Origin: an uncultured Eubacteriales bacterium
Lineage (GTDB): Bacteria; Bacillota; Clostridia; Oscillospirales; CAG-382
DNA length: 12,762 nt
Reading direction: 5' to 3'
Assembly (NCBI GenBank): GCA_900546385.1
Contig: URCT01000076.1
Span: 1 to 12,762 of the forward strand
The position numbers and the translations under genes were made by a program. Under the pieces are notes generated by a model. The model ran no database searches, was not told the origin of the DNA, and worked only from the letters and a program-made list of their open reading frames with translations. This document shows positions 6,965 through 12,762 of this stretch, piece by piece; position 1 is the stretch's first letter; each line of letters begins with the position of its first letter.

Positions 6965-6970
6965 TATAAT
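6965..6970 (+). promoter_or_regulatory. -10 box of the carboxypeptidase gene
   Basis: TATAAT at 6965-6970 is a perfect -10, but no convincing -35 lies 16-18 bases upstream (ATATCT at 17). This suggests that an activator is needed or that the promoter is weak. GAGGAAAGG at 6983-6991 follows, unusually far (about 23 bases) from the ATG at 7015. Confidence 0.5.
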
Positions 6971-7014
6971 GATAGTGATATTGAGGAAAGGAACGCTTTT
7001 GCGTAAGATTTACC

Positions 7015-8016
7015 ATGAATAAAAGTCCGTTTTCCACCGTTGTCTATGTACTTATCACCTGTCTTGTCTTTGCCAATGTTTACGTATACTCACAGATTTT
7101 TACCGATACCATTCCCGAGCCGAACTATCCGACACCGGTAAGCACACCCGAACAGGCCGACCAAAATGACATTCAGCCGGAACCCGAGGATGTCCTTCCC
7201 GAAGGGTATACGACCGTGCAGGCAAATCTCTCGGATACGCATTCCGGCACCTTGGTGCTTGTCAACAGCACCCATCCGTTTGTATTTGACAACGTGCCGA
7301 CCATCATCCCGACAAGCGAAAACGTCAGCATCTATTATAACAAAACCAAAAGCTATTCGGTGCGTGACATCAACGTTTCGATGAATGCCGAGGCTGTGAC
7401 GGCACTCAACAAAATGCTCGACGATTTTTCCGCTTACCAGGGCGGCAAAAAGTCGCTCATCATTTTAGAGGGACTTCGCACCTACGAAGAACAACAGCAG
7501 ATCCTTGACGAAAAGATCGCCGCTCTCGGACCGGATCAAACCATCGCCCAACAGCCCGGCGCGTCGGAACACCATACCGGCTACGCCATGGACATGGATT
7601 TGTACGAAAACGGCGTGGTCGCCACCTTCACCGGCGAGGGCGATTACGCGTGGATTTATGAAAACGCACACAAATACGGCTTTGTCTTACGCTACCAAGA
7701 GGGCAAGGAAAGCGTCACCGGCATCAGCCCCGAATCGTGGCATTTCCGCTATGTCGGCGTGCCGCACGCGGAATATATGTATAAAAACGGCCTGTCGCTC
7801 GAAGAATACATCGACGCGCTTGCGCTATATCCGTTCAAAAGCGCACGCTTAACGGTGAGCGATGAAGCCACCGGCGCGCTTTACGAGATCTACAGCGTTG
7901 CCGTCGATGCGGACGGCACGGAAATTCCCGTTCCGGCTTCTCCCGACGGAAGTGTAGCGTATACGCTTTCGGGCGATAACAACGGTCATGTGATCGTCAC
8001 AGTCAAAAAAGCGTAA
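7015..8016 (+). CDS. Membrane-anchored D-alanyl-D-alanine carboxypeptidase, M15B (VanY-type)
   Basis: A 333-residue zinc peptidase expected to remove the terminal D-Ala from peptidoglycan stem peptides outside the membrane. Residues ~8-28 (TVVYVLITCLVFANVYVYSQ) form a signal anchor, followed by a Pro/Glu-rich linker to about residue 65. The catalytic domain carries the M15 motif SxHxxGxAxD as S184-E-H186-H-T-G189-Y-A191-M-D193, and ExWH as E240-S-W-H243. The expected zinc ligands are H186, D193 and H243, with E240 as base. About 65 residues (LTVSDEATGALYEIYSVAVD and onwards) follow the catalytic domain and look like a small beta-sheet domain that minimal VanY proteins lack. No other start is possible because an in-frame TGA lies at 6982. 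No vanX, vanA or vanRS neighbours are present, so a wall-remodelling role is likelier than glycopeptide resistance. Confidence 0.88.
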   Translation: MNKSPFSTVVYVLITCLVFANVYVYSQIFTDTIPEPNYPTPVSTPEQADQNDIQPEPEDVLPEGYTTVQANLSDTHSGTLVLVNSTHPFVFDNVPTIIPTSENVSIYYNKTKSYSVRDINVSMNAEAVTALNKMLDDFSAYQGGKKSLIILEGLRTYEEQQQILDEKIAALGPDQTIAQQPGASEHHTGYAMDMDLYENGVVATFTGEGDYAWIYENAHKYGFVLRYQEGKESVTGISPESWHFRYVGVPHAEYMYKNGLSLEEYIDALALYPFKSARLTVSDEATGALYEIYSVAVDADGTEIPVPASPDGSVAYTLSGDNNGHVIVTVKKA

Positions 8017-8039
8017 TAAATATTAAGGAAGCGAAAATT

Positions 8040-8366
8040 ATGGCTATCTATACCCGTTCCATTGACGGCAAGTTTTCCGAAACACTCGAAAAGATCCACA
8101 ACGGCATTTTGGACAGCAGCTTGTCGGCAAGCTACGAGGACGGCAGTGATTGGGAAAAAGGCGACGTGAAATGTGCCGTGCGCGTGTATGAGAGGTACAG
8201 CACGTTCGGCGGCAACCGCGTGTCGTTAAACGTGACGCTCGTCGGAACGGACGGCGATTTGTTCTTGACCGGCATCACCTCCGGCGGCAGTCAGGCGGTC
8301 TTTTTCAAGATCAATACGCTCGGCGAGGACGCTTTTCTCGATTGCTTGGTCGGATTGTTTGAATAA
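8040..8366 (+). CDS. Small conserved protein, DUF6054-like
   Basis: A 108-residue soluble protein without signal peptide or membrane segment. The pattern IHNGILDSSLSASYEDGSDW, then DVKCAVRVYERYSTFGGNRV, then GITSGGSQAVFFKINTLGED matches my memory of a small family of unknown function in Firmicutes (DUF6054); the assignment is from memory and should be treated as likely, not certain. No catalytic motif is visible, and the predicted fold is a mixed alpha/beta sheet. AAGGAAG at 8023-8029 gives a good ribosome site. It starts 23 bases after the carboxypeptidase stop and is probably cotranscribed with it. No terminator hairpin is seen behind it before the next promoter. Confidence 0.75.
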   Translation: MAIYTRSIDGKFSETLEKIHNGILDSSLSASYEDGSDWEKGDVKCAVRVYERYSTFGGNRVSLNVTLVGTDGDLFLTGITSGGSQAVFFKINTLGEDAFLDCLVGLFE

Positions 8367-8380
8367 AAGTCGAAAAACAA

Positions 8381-8427
8381 CATGAATTTCGCACAAAACA
8401 ACACAAAACCATGAAATTTGCACAAAA
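8381..8427. repeat. Tandem 18-bp direct repeats upstream of the GRM promoter, candidate activator site
   Basis: CATGAATTTCGCACAAAA (8381-8398) and CATGAAATTTGCACAAAA (8410-8427) match at 16 of 18 positions, with a 29-base period. The second copy ends 4 bases before the -35 box at 8432. This layout is what AraC/XylS-type class II activators use, and such regulators commonly accompany diol-utilisation loci. The regulator gene itself is not in the window. Confidence 0.7.
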
Positions 8428-8431
8428 ACTC

Positions 8432-8460
8432 TTGACAATCCAAAATAAATGCGTTATACT
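8432..8460 (+). promoter_or_regulatory. Promoter of the GRM operon
   Basis: TTGACA (8432-8437) and TATACT (8455-8460) are 17 bases apart, close to perfect consensus. Transcription would begin near 8467, giving a ~75-base leader to the TTG start of the dehydratase. The direct repeats at 8381-8427 abut it. Confidence 0.8.
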
Positions 8461-8528
8461 GTATGCAGAATGAAAAGGTGGAAAGCTCTGCCTGAAACGA
8501 TATCCCGCTAAACCGTATAAATCTTTGC

Positions 8529-8534
8529 GAGGTG
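8529..8534 (+). promoter_or_regulatory. Ribosome binding site deciding a TTG start for the dehydratase
   Basis: GAGGTG at 8529-8534 sits 6 bases before TTG 8541. The in-frame GTG at 8532 lies inside this Shine-Dalgarno sequence and has none of its own, so TTG 8541 is the better start. Confidence 0.7.
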
Positions 8535-8540
8535 AAACTC

Positions 8541-11066
8541 TTGAATCGTTATTACAGCGATTATATTGAAAAGACCGCACGTATCGATAAGCTGAAAGAT
8601 GCACTTTTTGTCACGCCGCCCGAAATTGAAGCGGACAGAGCCGTTCTGCTCACCGAATCGTACCAAAAAACCGAGGGCGAGCCGATCATTATGCGCCGTG
8701 CCAAGGCGTTCAAAAACATCTGCGAGTTTTTGCCGATTACCATCCGCGACAACGAGCTGATTGTCGGCAGCAATGCCAAAATGCCGCGCAGCTGCCAGGT
8801 GTTCCCGGAATTCTCGTTTGAATGGTTGGAAGCCGAATTCGATACGGTTGCAACGCGTAAAGCCGATCCGTTCTACATATCCGACGAAACAAAGAAGACC
8901 CTGCATGAGGTCTATAAATATTGGAAAGGCAAGACCACAAGCGAGCTTGCCACGTCCTACCTTGCACCCGAAGCGTCGCTTGCCATGGCGCACAATATGT
9001 TTACGCCCGGTAACTATTTTTATAACGGCGTCGGTCACGTGACCGTCGAATACGACAAAGTGCTTGCCATCGGCTACAAGGGCATTTTGGGCGAGGTTCG
9101 AGCGGCTCTTGCCAAGGTCGATCCGGGTGACGCGGATTATGCTTCGCGCCATGCTTTCCTCAAAGCCGTGGAAATGAGCTGTGAAGCGGCCATTACCTAT
9201 GCGCACCGCTATGCGCTTCTTGCCCGTGAAATGGCGGCCAAGGAAACCGATTCTGCGCGCCGCGCAGAGCTTGAACAGATTGCACGCAACTGTGACAACG
9301 TTCCGGAAAACGGCGCGACAAGCTTTTATGAAGCCTGCCAGAGCTTTTGGTTTGTGCAGATGTTATTGCAGACCGAATCGAGCGGACATTCCATTTCGCC
9401 CGGCCGGTTTGACCAGTATATGTATCCGTATTTCAAGGCGGATCTCGATAAAGGCGCCATCACGCGCGAATTTGCCCAAGAGTTGATGGACTGCATTTGG
9501 ATCAAGCTCAACGACCTCAATAAGGTGCGCGACGCGGCAAGCTCCGAAGGTTTTGCCGGTTACAGCCTGTTCCAGAATCTCATCGCCGGCGGTCAGACAA
9601 AGGACGGCGAGGATGCAACCAACGACCTGTCGTTCATGTGTATCAACGCCACGCTCCATGTGCTTTTGCCGCAGCCGTCGTTTTCGATTCGTGTGTGGAA
9701 CAAATCGCCGCATGATTTTCTTCTGCGTGCCGCCGAGGTCACACGCACCGGCGTGGGACTTCCGGCCTATTACAACGATGAGGTCATCATTCCGGCACTC
9801 ATGTCACGCGGCGTAACGCTTGAAGATGCACGCGAATACAACATCATCGGCTGCGTGGAACCGCAGAAAGCCGGAAAAACCTGGGGGTGGCACGACGCGG
9901 CGTTCTTCAATATGTGCCGTCCGCTTGAGCTTGTTTTCTCAAACGGTATGGACGAGGGCGAGCAGGTGGGACTTCGCACCGGCGACATCGGTGAATTCGA
10001 TACCTTTGAAAAATTCTTCGACGCGTATAAAAAGCAGATGAAATACATGATTTCGCTGCTTGTCAACGCCGATAACGCCATTGATATGGCACACGCCGAA
10101 CGGTGTCCGCTGCCGTATCTTTCCTCCATGGTCGAGGATTGTATCGGACGCGGCAAAACGCCGGAGCAGGGCGGTGCGATTTACAATTTCACCGGCCCGC
10201 AAGGCTTCGGCATTGCCAATATTGCCGATTCGCTGTACGCCATCAAAACGCTTGTTTATGATCAGAAGAAATTCTCACTTTCGGAATTGAAGGAAGCGCT
10301 TGCTCACAATTTCGGCAAGGATGCGTCGGCAGAGACGGTGAAAGCCGTGACCGAACAGGTGGCTTCCGCACTGGCCGCTAAGGGACAAACCGTCACCGAA
10401 GCCGAGGTAAAACAGATTTACGAATCGGTCAGCCGCACACTGAACACCGCCGATAGCGCACGCTATAACGAAATCCGCGAAAGTATTTTAGCAATCGATA
10501 AATTCGGCAACGACGTTCCCGAAGTGGATGAACTTGCAAGAGAAGCGGCCTATACGTACACCAAGCCGCTCGAGACCTATAAAAATCCGCGCGGCGGCAT
10601 TTTCCAAGCCGGCCTTTATCCGGTTTCCGCCAATGTGCCGCTCGGCGCCCAAACCGGCGCAACGCCGGATGGCCGCTATGCGCATACGCCCGTCGCGGAC
10701 GGTGTTTCGCCGTCGGCCGGCATGGATACGCACGGCCCGACCGCGTCGGCAAACTCGGTTGCCAAGCTTGACCACGGCATTGCCTCCAACGGAACGCTGT
10801 TCAACATGAAATTCCATCCGTCGGCACTGGCCGGGAAGAGCGGCCTTGAAAGCTTTGTGGCACTTATCCGCGGCTACTTTGACCAAAAGGGAATGCATAT
10901 GCAGTTCAACGTGGTCAGCCGCGAAACGCTGCGCGATGCTCAAGCGCATCCGGAAAAATACAAGAGCCTTGTGGTTCGCGTGGCCGGTTACAGCGCACTT
11001 TTCACCACGCTTTCCAAGTCCCTGCAGGACGATATCATCAACCGCACCGAACAGACCTCGTTCTGA
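8541..11066 (+). CDS. Glycyl radical diol dehydratase (B12-independent propanediol/glycerol dehydratase type), microcompartment-associated
   Basis: An 841-residue glycyl radical enzyme predicted to dehydrate 1,2-propanediol to propionaldehyde (or glycerol to 3-hydroxypropionaldehyde). The PFL-like N-domain runs to about residue 690. GCVEPQKAGKTWGWHDAAFF carries the thiyl Cys438, Glu440 and Asp452. GVGHVTVEY gives His166, a substrate residue of diol dehydratases where choline lyase has Asp. RVAGYSALFTTLSKSLQDDI near the C-terminus holds the radical Gly816. These numbers, counted from TTG 8541, coincide almost exactly with those I recall for the Roseburia inulinivorans propanediol dehydratase (H166, C438, E440, G817), which supports both the start and the function. 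Residues ~594-640 are an extra Ala/Glu/Val-rich helical insertion, not needed for the barrel, that may direct encapsulation. It is the first gene of the GRM operon. Glycerol as substrate, or an uncharacterised diol, remains possible. Confidence 0.85.
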   Translation: MNRYYSDYIEKTARIDKLKDALFVTPPEIEADRAVLLTESYQKTEGEPIIMRRAKAFKNICEFLPITIRDNELIVGSNAKMPRSCQVFPEFSFEWLEAEFDTVATRKADPFYISDETKKTLHEVYKYWKGKTTSELATSYLAPEASLAMAHNMFTPGNYFYNGVGHVTVEYDKVLAIGYKGILGEVRAALAKVDPGDADYASRHAFLKAVEMSCEAAITYAHRYALLAREMAAKETDSARRAELEQIARNCDNVPENGATSFYEACQSFWFVQMLLQTESSGHSISPGRFDQYMYPYFKADLDKGAITREFAQELMDCIWIKLNDLNKVRDAASSEGFAGYSLFQNLIAGGQTKDGEDATNDLSFMCINATLHVLLPQPSFSIRVWNKSPHDFLLRAAEVTRTGVGLPAYYNDEVIIPALMSRGVTLEDAREYNIIGCVEPQKAGKTWGWHDAAFFNMCRPLELVFSNGMDEGEQVGLRTGDIGEFDTFEKFFDAYKKQMKYMISLLVNADNAIDMAHAERCPLPYLSSMVEDCIGRGKTPEQGGAIYNFTGPQGFGIANIADSLYAIKTLVYDQKKFSLSELKEALAHNFGKDASAETVKAVTEQVASALAAKGQTVTEAEVKQIYESVSRTLNTADSARYNEIRESILAIDKFGNDVPEVDELAREAAYTYTKPLETYKNPRGGIFQAGLYPVSANVPLGAQTGATPDGRYAHTPVADGVSPSAGMDTHGPTASANSVAKLDHGIASNGTLFNMKFHPSALAGKSGLESFVALIRGYFDQKGMHMQFNVVSRETLRDAQAHPEKYKSLVVRVAGYSALFTTLSKSLQDDIINRTEQTSF

Positions 11067-11106
11067 TCTGTGAGCGGCTGCATAACAAACCGTAAGGAAC
11101 TTTCCT

Positions 11107-11901
11107 ATGCAAGAAAATTATATGGAACAAACCGGACGGATTTTTGATATTCAAAAATTCTCCACCCATGACGGGCCGGGCATCCGCACCATTGTTTTTC
11201 TCAAAGGCTGCGTGCTTCGCTGCCGCTGGTGCTGCAATCCGGAAAGTCAAAGCACAAAAATCGAAATCATGAATCAAAACGGCAAGCTTAAGACCATCGG
11301 CTATGATACCACCGTGCGTGAGATCATAAAAACGGTCGTCCAGGATATGCCGTATTACCGCCGAAGCGGCGGAGGACTTACGCTTTCGGGCGGCGAATGC
11401 CTGGTACAGCCGGAGTTTTCGGCCGCACTTCTGCGCGCGGCTAAAGAAGAATACGGCCTTTCCACGGCTGTCGAATCGACCGCCTGTGCGCCGTATGAGA
11501 CCGTGCAGACGCTTTTGCCGTATCTCGACTGGTATCTCATGGACATTAAGCACACCAATCCCGAAAAGCATAAAGCCTTTACCGGCAGAGATAACGCGCT
11601 GATACTCGAAAACGCAAAGAAGCTGGCGCGTGACGCGAAAAATCTTGTCATCCGCGTGCCGGTCATCCCGACCTTCAACGACGCGCCGGAGGAGATTTTG
11701 TCCATCGCGCGTTTTGCCGCGTCGCTTGGCTCTGTAAAGCAGCTTCACTTACTGCCGTATCACCGGCTCGGCTACGACAAATACGTCGGCCTTGGCAGAG
11801 ATTACGGCATGGGCGACGTTTTGCCGCCGGACGCACGCAAAATGGCGATTCTCAAAGGCGTTGCCGAAAGTACGGGACTGGAAGTTCAGATCGGAGGTTA
11901 A
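11107..11901 (+). CDS. Glycyl radical enzyme activating enzyme (radical SAM)
   Basis: A 264-residue radical SAM protein that would use a [4Fe-4S] cluster and S-adenosylmethionine to abstract hydrogen from Gly816 of the upstream dehydratase. The cluster motif is C35-VLR-C39-RW-C42, preceded by the family hallmark HDGPGIRT and followed by NPES. GGGLTLSGGECL is the SAM-binding GGE segment, and WYLMDIKH, VPVIPTFND and LLPYHRLGYDKY are typical activase motifs. There is no Cys-rich ferredoxin-like insert between the CxxxCxxC motif and the GGE segment; the protein is PflA-sized, whereas many non-PFL activases are about 300 residues with two extra clusters. TAAGGAA at 11093-11099 is 7 bases before ATG 11107, which is therefore preferred over ATG 11122. 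It begins 40 bases after the dehydratase and ends 2 bases before the shell-protein gene. Confidence 0.92.
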   Translation: MQENYMEQTGRIFDIQKFSTHDGPGIRTIVFLKGCVLRCRWCCNPESQSTKIEIMNQNGKLKTIGYDTTVREIIKTVVQDMPYYRRSGGGLTLSGGECLVQPEFSAALLRAAKEEYGLSTAVESTACAPYETVQTLLPYLDWYLMDIKHTNPEKHKAFTGRDNALILENAKKLARDAKNLVIRVPVIPTFNDAPEEILSIARFAASLGSVKQLHLLPYHRLGYDKYVGLGRDYGMGDVLPPDARKMAILKGVAESTGLEVQIGG

Positions 11902-11903
11902 GC

Positions 11904-12287
11904 GTGAACACGAATTTTAGCGATTTTAACGATAACGCCGCCAAACAGCGCATTATTCAAGAGCTTGTTCCCGGCAAACAGATTACGCTTGCCCACATCA
12001 TCGCCGCGCCCGACGCGATCCTCTACCGCAAGCTCGGCCTTGACCCGTCGGTCGATTACGCCCGAAGCGCCATCGGCATCGTCACCATGACGCCGGCGGA
12101 ATATGCCATCATCGCCGCCGACCTTGCCATCAAGAAATCGGCTGCCGAACTTGGCTTTGTTGACCGTTTCAGCGGCACGCTCATCGTCACCGGCAAGGTG
12201 GACGAAGTCGAAGCGAGCCTTGCGGCGGTGACCGAATATGCCGAACGTGCGCTCGGCTTCAAGGTCTGCGCCATCACCAAAACATAA
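11904..12287 (+). CDS. EutS-type bacterial microcompartment shell protein (circularly permuted BMC domain)
   Basis: A 127-residue shell hexamer protein of the EutS/CutR/PduU type. RIIQELVPGKQITLAHIIAA is the EutS family opening. AIGIVTMTPAEYAIIAADLA, then IKKSAAELGFVDRFSGTLIV, then TGKVDEVEASLAAVTEYAER form the BMC fold, ending in VCAITKT. Typical EutS proteins have ~111 residues; here a polar, Asn/Asp-rich extension (MNTNFSDFNDNAAK) precedes the domain and ~6 residues are inserted after RKLGLDP. The GTG start at 11904 is supported by GGAGG at 11893-11897, located in the end of the activase gene. The next gene begins 2 bases after its stop. It would form one hexameric facet type of the shell around the dehydratase; the main shell proteins must lie downstream, outside the window. 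Confidence 0.9.
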   Translation: MNTNFSDFNDNAAKQRIIQELVPGKQITLAHIIAAPDAILYRKLGLDPSVDYARSAIGIVTMTPAEYAIIAADLAIKKSAAELGFVDRFSGTLIVTGKVDEVEASLAAVTEYAERALGFKVCAITKT

Positions 12288-12289
12288 GC

Positions 12290-12762
12290 ATGAAAAAATT
12301 GATTTTGATCGGCCGCAGCGAATCCGGAAAGAGTACGCTCATCCAGGCCTTGCGCGGCGAAACCATTCATTATCATAAAACCCAGTATACCAACACAAAT
12401 GAAGATACCATTGATTCACCGGGAGAATATGCGGAGTCCAAGCATTTCAGCGTGGGGCTAGCCTGTTTCTCTTTTGAGGCAGATGTGATCGCCATTGTAC
12501 AGGCGGCTAATGAGCCATTTAACCTGTTCAGTGACGGAAGCAGGAATTTCCTTCTCCGCCCGCTGATCGGGATCATCACCAAGGTGGATTCTCCCCATGC
12601 AAATATCCCCATGGTCAGACAGTGGATGGAGAACATGGGCTGTGAGAGAATTTTCATGGTAAACAATAAAACAAGAGAAGGAATCAGTGAGCTGATGGAT
12701 TATCTGAAAGATGATCTTCCGAAGCTTACACTGGAACAGGCGAAATTCAAGCAGAGTCTTGG
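12290..12762 (+). CDS. EutP/PduV-type P-loop GTPase (3' end beyond window)
   Basis: An open frame from ATG 12290 to the window end (157 complete codons). It is a Ras-like P-loop protein of the EutP/PduV family, found in many microcompartment operons; its role is debated (GTPase linked to compartment positioning; acetate kinase activity has been reported for EutP). Visible motifs are the Walker A loop GRSESGKST (residues 8-16), then YHKTQ, DSPGEY (G3) and IITKVD (G4). The family is usually ~145-160 residues, so little is missing. It starts 2 bases after the shell-protein stop with no clear ribosome site, so it is probably coupled. From about 12385 on, codon style changes (Arg AGA/AGG, GGA, ACA, GTA), unlike the genes before it. 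The protein reads through without interruption. Confidence 0.88.
   Translation, partial: MKKLILIGRSESGKSTLIQALRGETIHYHKTQYTNTNEDTIDSPGEYAESKHFSVGLACFSFEADVIAIVQAANEPFNLFSDGSRNFLLRPLIGIITKVDSPHANIPMVRQWMENMGCERIFMVNNKTREGISELMDYLKDDLPKLTLEQAKFKQSL

Noticed and set aside
8470..8511. A 13-codon leader ORF (MKRWKALPETISR) between the GRM promoter and the dehydratase.
   Set aside because: Its ATG would lie only about 3 bases after the expected transcription start, with no ribosome site, and its codons show no attenuation pattern.
8541..11066. Choline trimethylamine-lyase (CutC), suggested by GCVEPQ, the ~845-residue length and the EutS-type neighbour.
   Set aside because: The substrate position carries His166 (GVGHV) as in diol dehydratases. 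The Cys-to-Gly spacing is 378, whereas CutC as I recall has Cys489 and Gly821 (332).
1..12762. CRISPR arrays, tRNA/rRNA genes, insertion sequences, transposases, phage genes.
   Set aside because: I saw no regularly spaced repeats, no cloverleaf-like or rRNA-like stretches, and no transposase, integrase or phage motifs in any frame.

Overview
The window looks like a chromosomal segment of an anaerobic gut-type Clostridia (Firmicutes). I infer this from Gram-positive style AGGAGG ribosome sites and TTGACA/TATAAT promoters, roughly 50% GC coding sequence, an M15B (VanY-type) carboxypeptidase, a GH2 beta-mannosidase-like glycosidase, and a glycyl-radical-enzyme microcompartment (GRM) locus. The last ~380 bases have a visibly different codon style, so the right edge may have another origin or be an assembly join.

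Layout. (1) 3-1436 (+): 3' half of a GH2 beta-mannosidase-like enzyme, cut by the window edge. (2) 1449-1500: a perfect 15-bp inverted repeat whose loop holds the -10 of a consensus promoter, so it looks like a terminator for GH2 and an operator/promoter for the next gene. (3) 1614-3368 (+): large secreted protein of unknown function. (4) 3427-6215 (-): an operon reading hflK, hflC, a GNAT acetyltransferase, then the wreck of an SGNH/GDSL hydrolase with its middle deleted. (5) 6384-6776 (-): a short protein that looks like the two ends of a longer TIM-barrel-type protein joined in frame, with a clear terminator behind it. (6) 7015-8016 (+): membrane-anchored D,D-carboxypeptidase. (7) 8040-8366 (+): small DUF6054-like protein. 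(8) 8381-12762 (+): near-perfect direct repeats, a strong promoter, and the first four genes of a GRM operon: glycyl radical diol dehydratase, its radical-SAM activase, an EutS-type shell protein and an EutP/PduV-type GTPase (cut by the window edge).

How the genes work together. In the GRM operon, the activase would install the glycyl radical on the dehydratase. The dehydratase would convert 1,2-propanediol (or glycerol) to the aldehyde without B12, inside a protein shell to which the EutS-type protein contributes. Active-site spacing fits the B12-independent propanediol dehydratase type better than choline lyase: His166, Cys438, Glu440, Asp452 and Gly816 when counted from the TTG start. A ~47-residue helical insertion before the glycyl-radical domain is a candidate encapsulation sequence. 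The direct repeats abutting the -35 look like an activator site. The remaining blocks (hflKC, carboxypeptidase, glycosidase) are ordinary housekeeping or accessory genes.

The most unusual points are the promoter set in a hairpin loop at 1449-1500, the two internally deleted genes on the minus strand, the tandem operator of the GRM operon, the GRE insertion, and the composition switch inside eutP.
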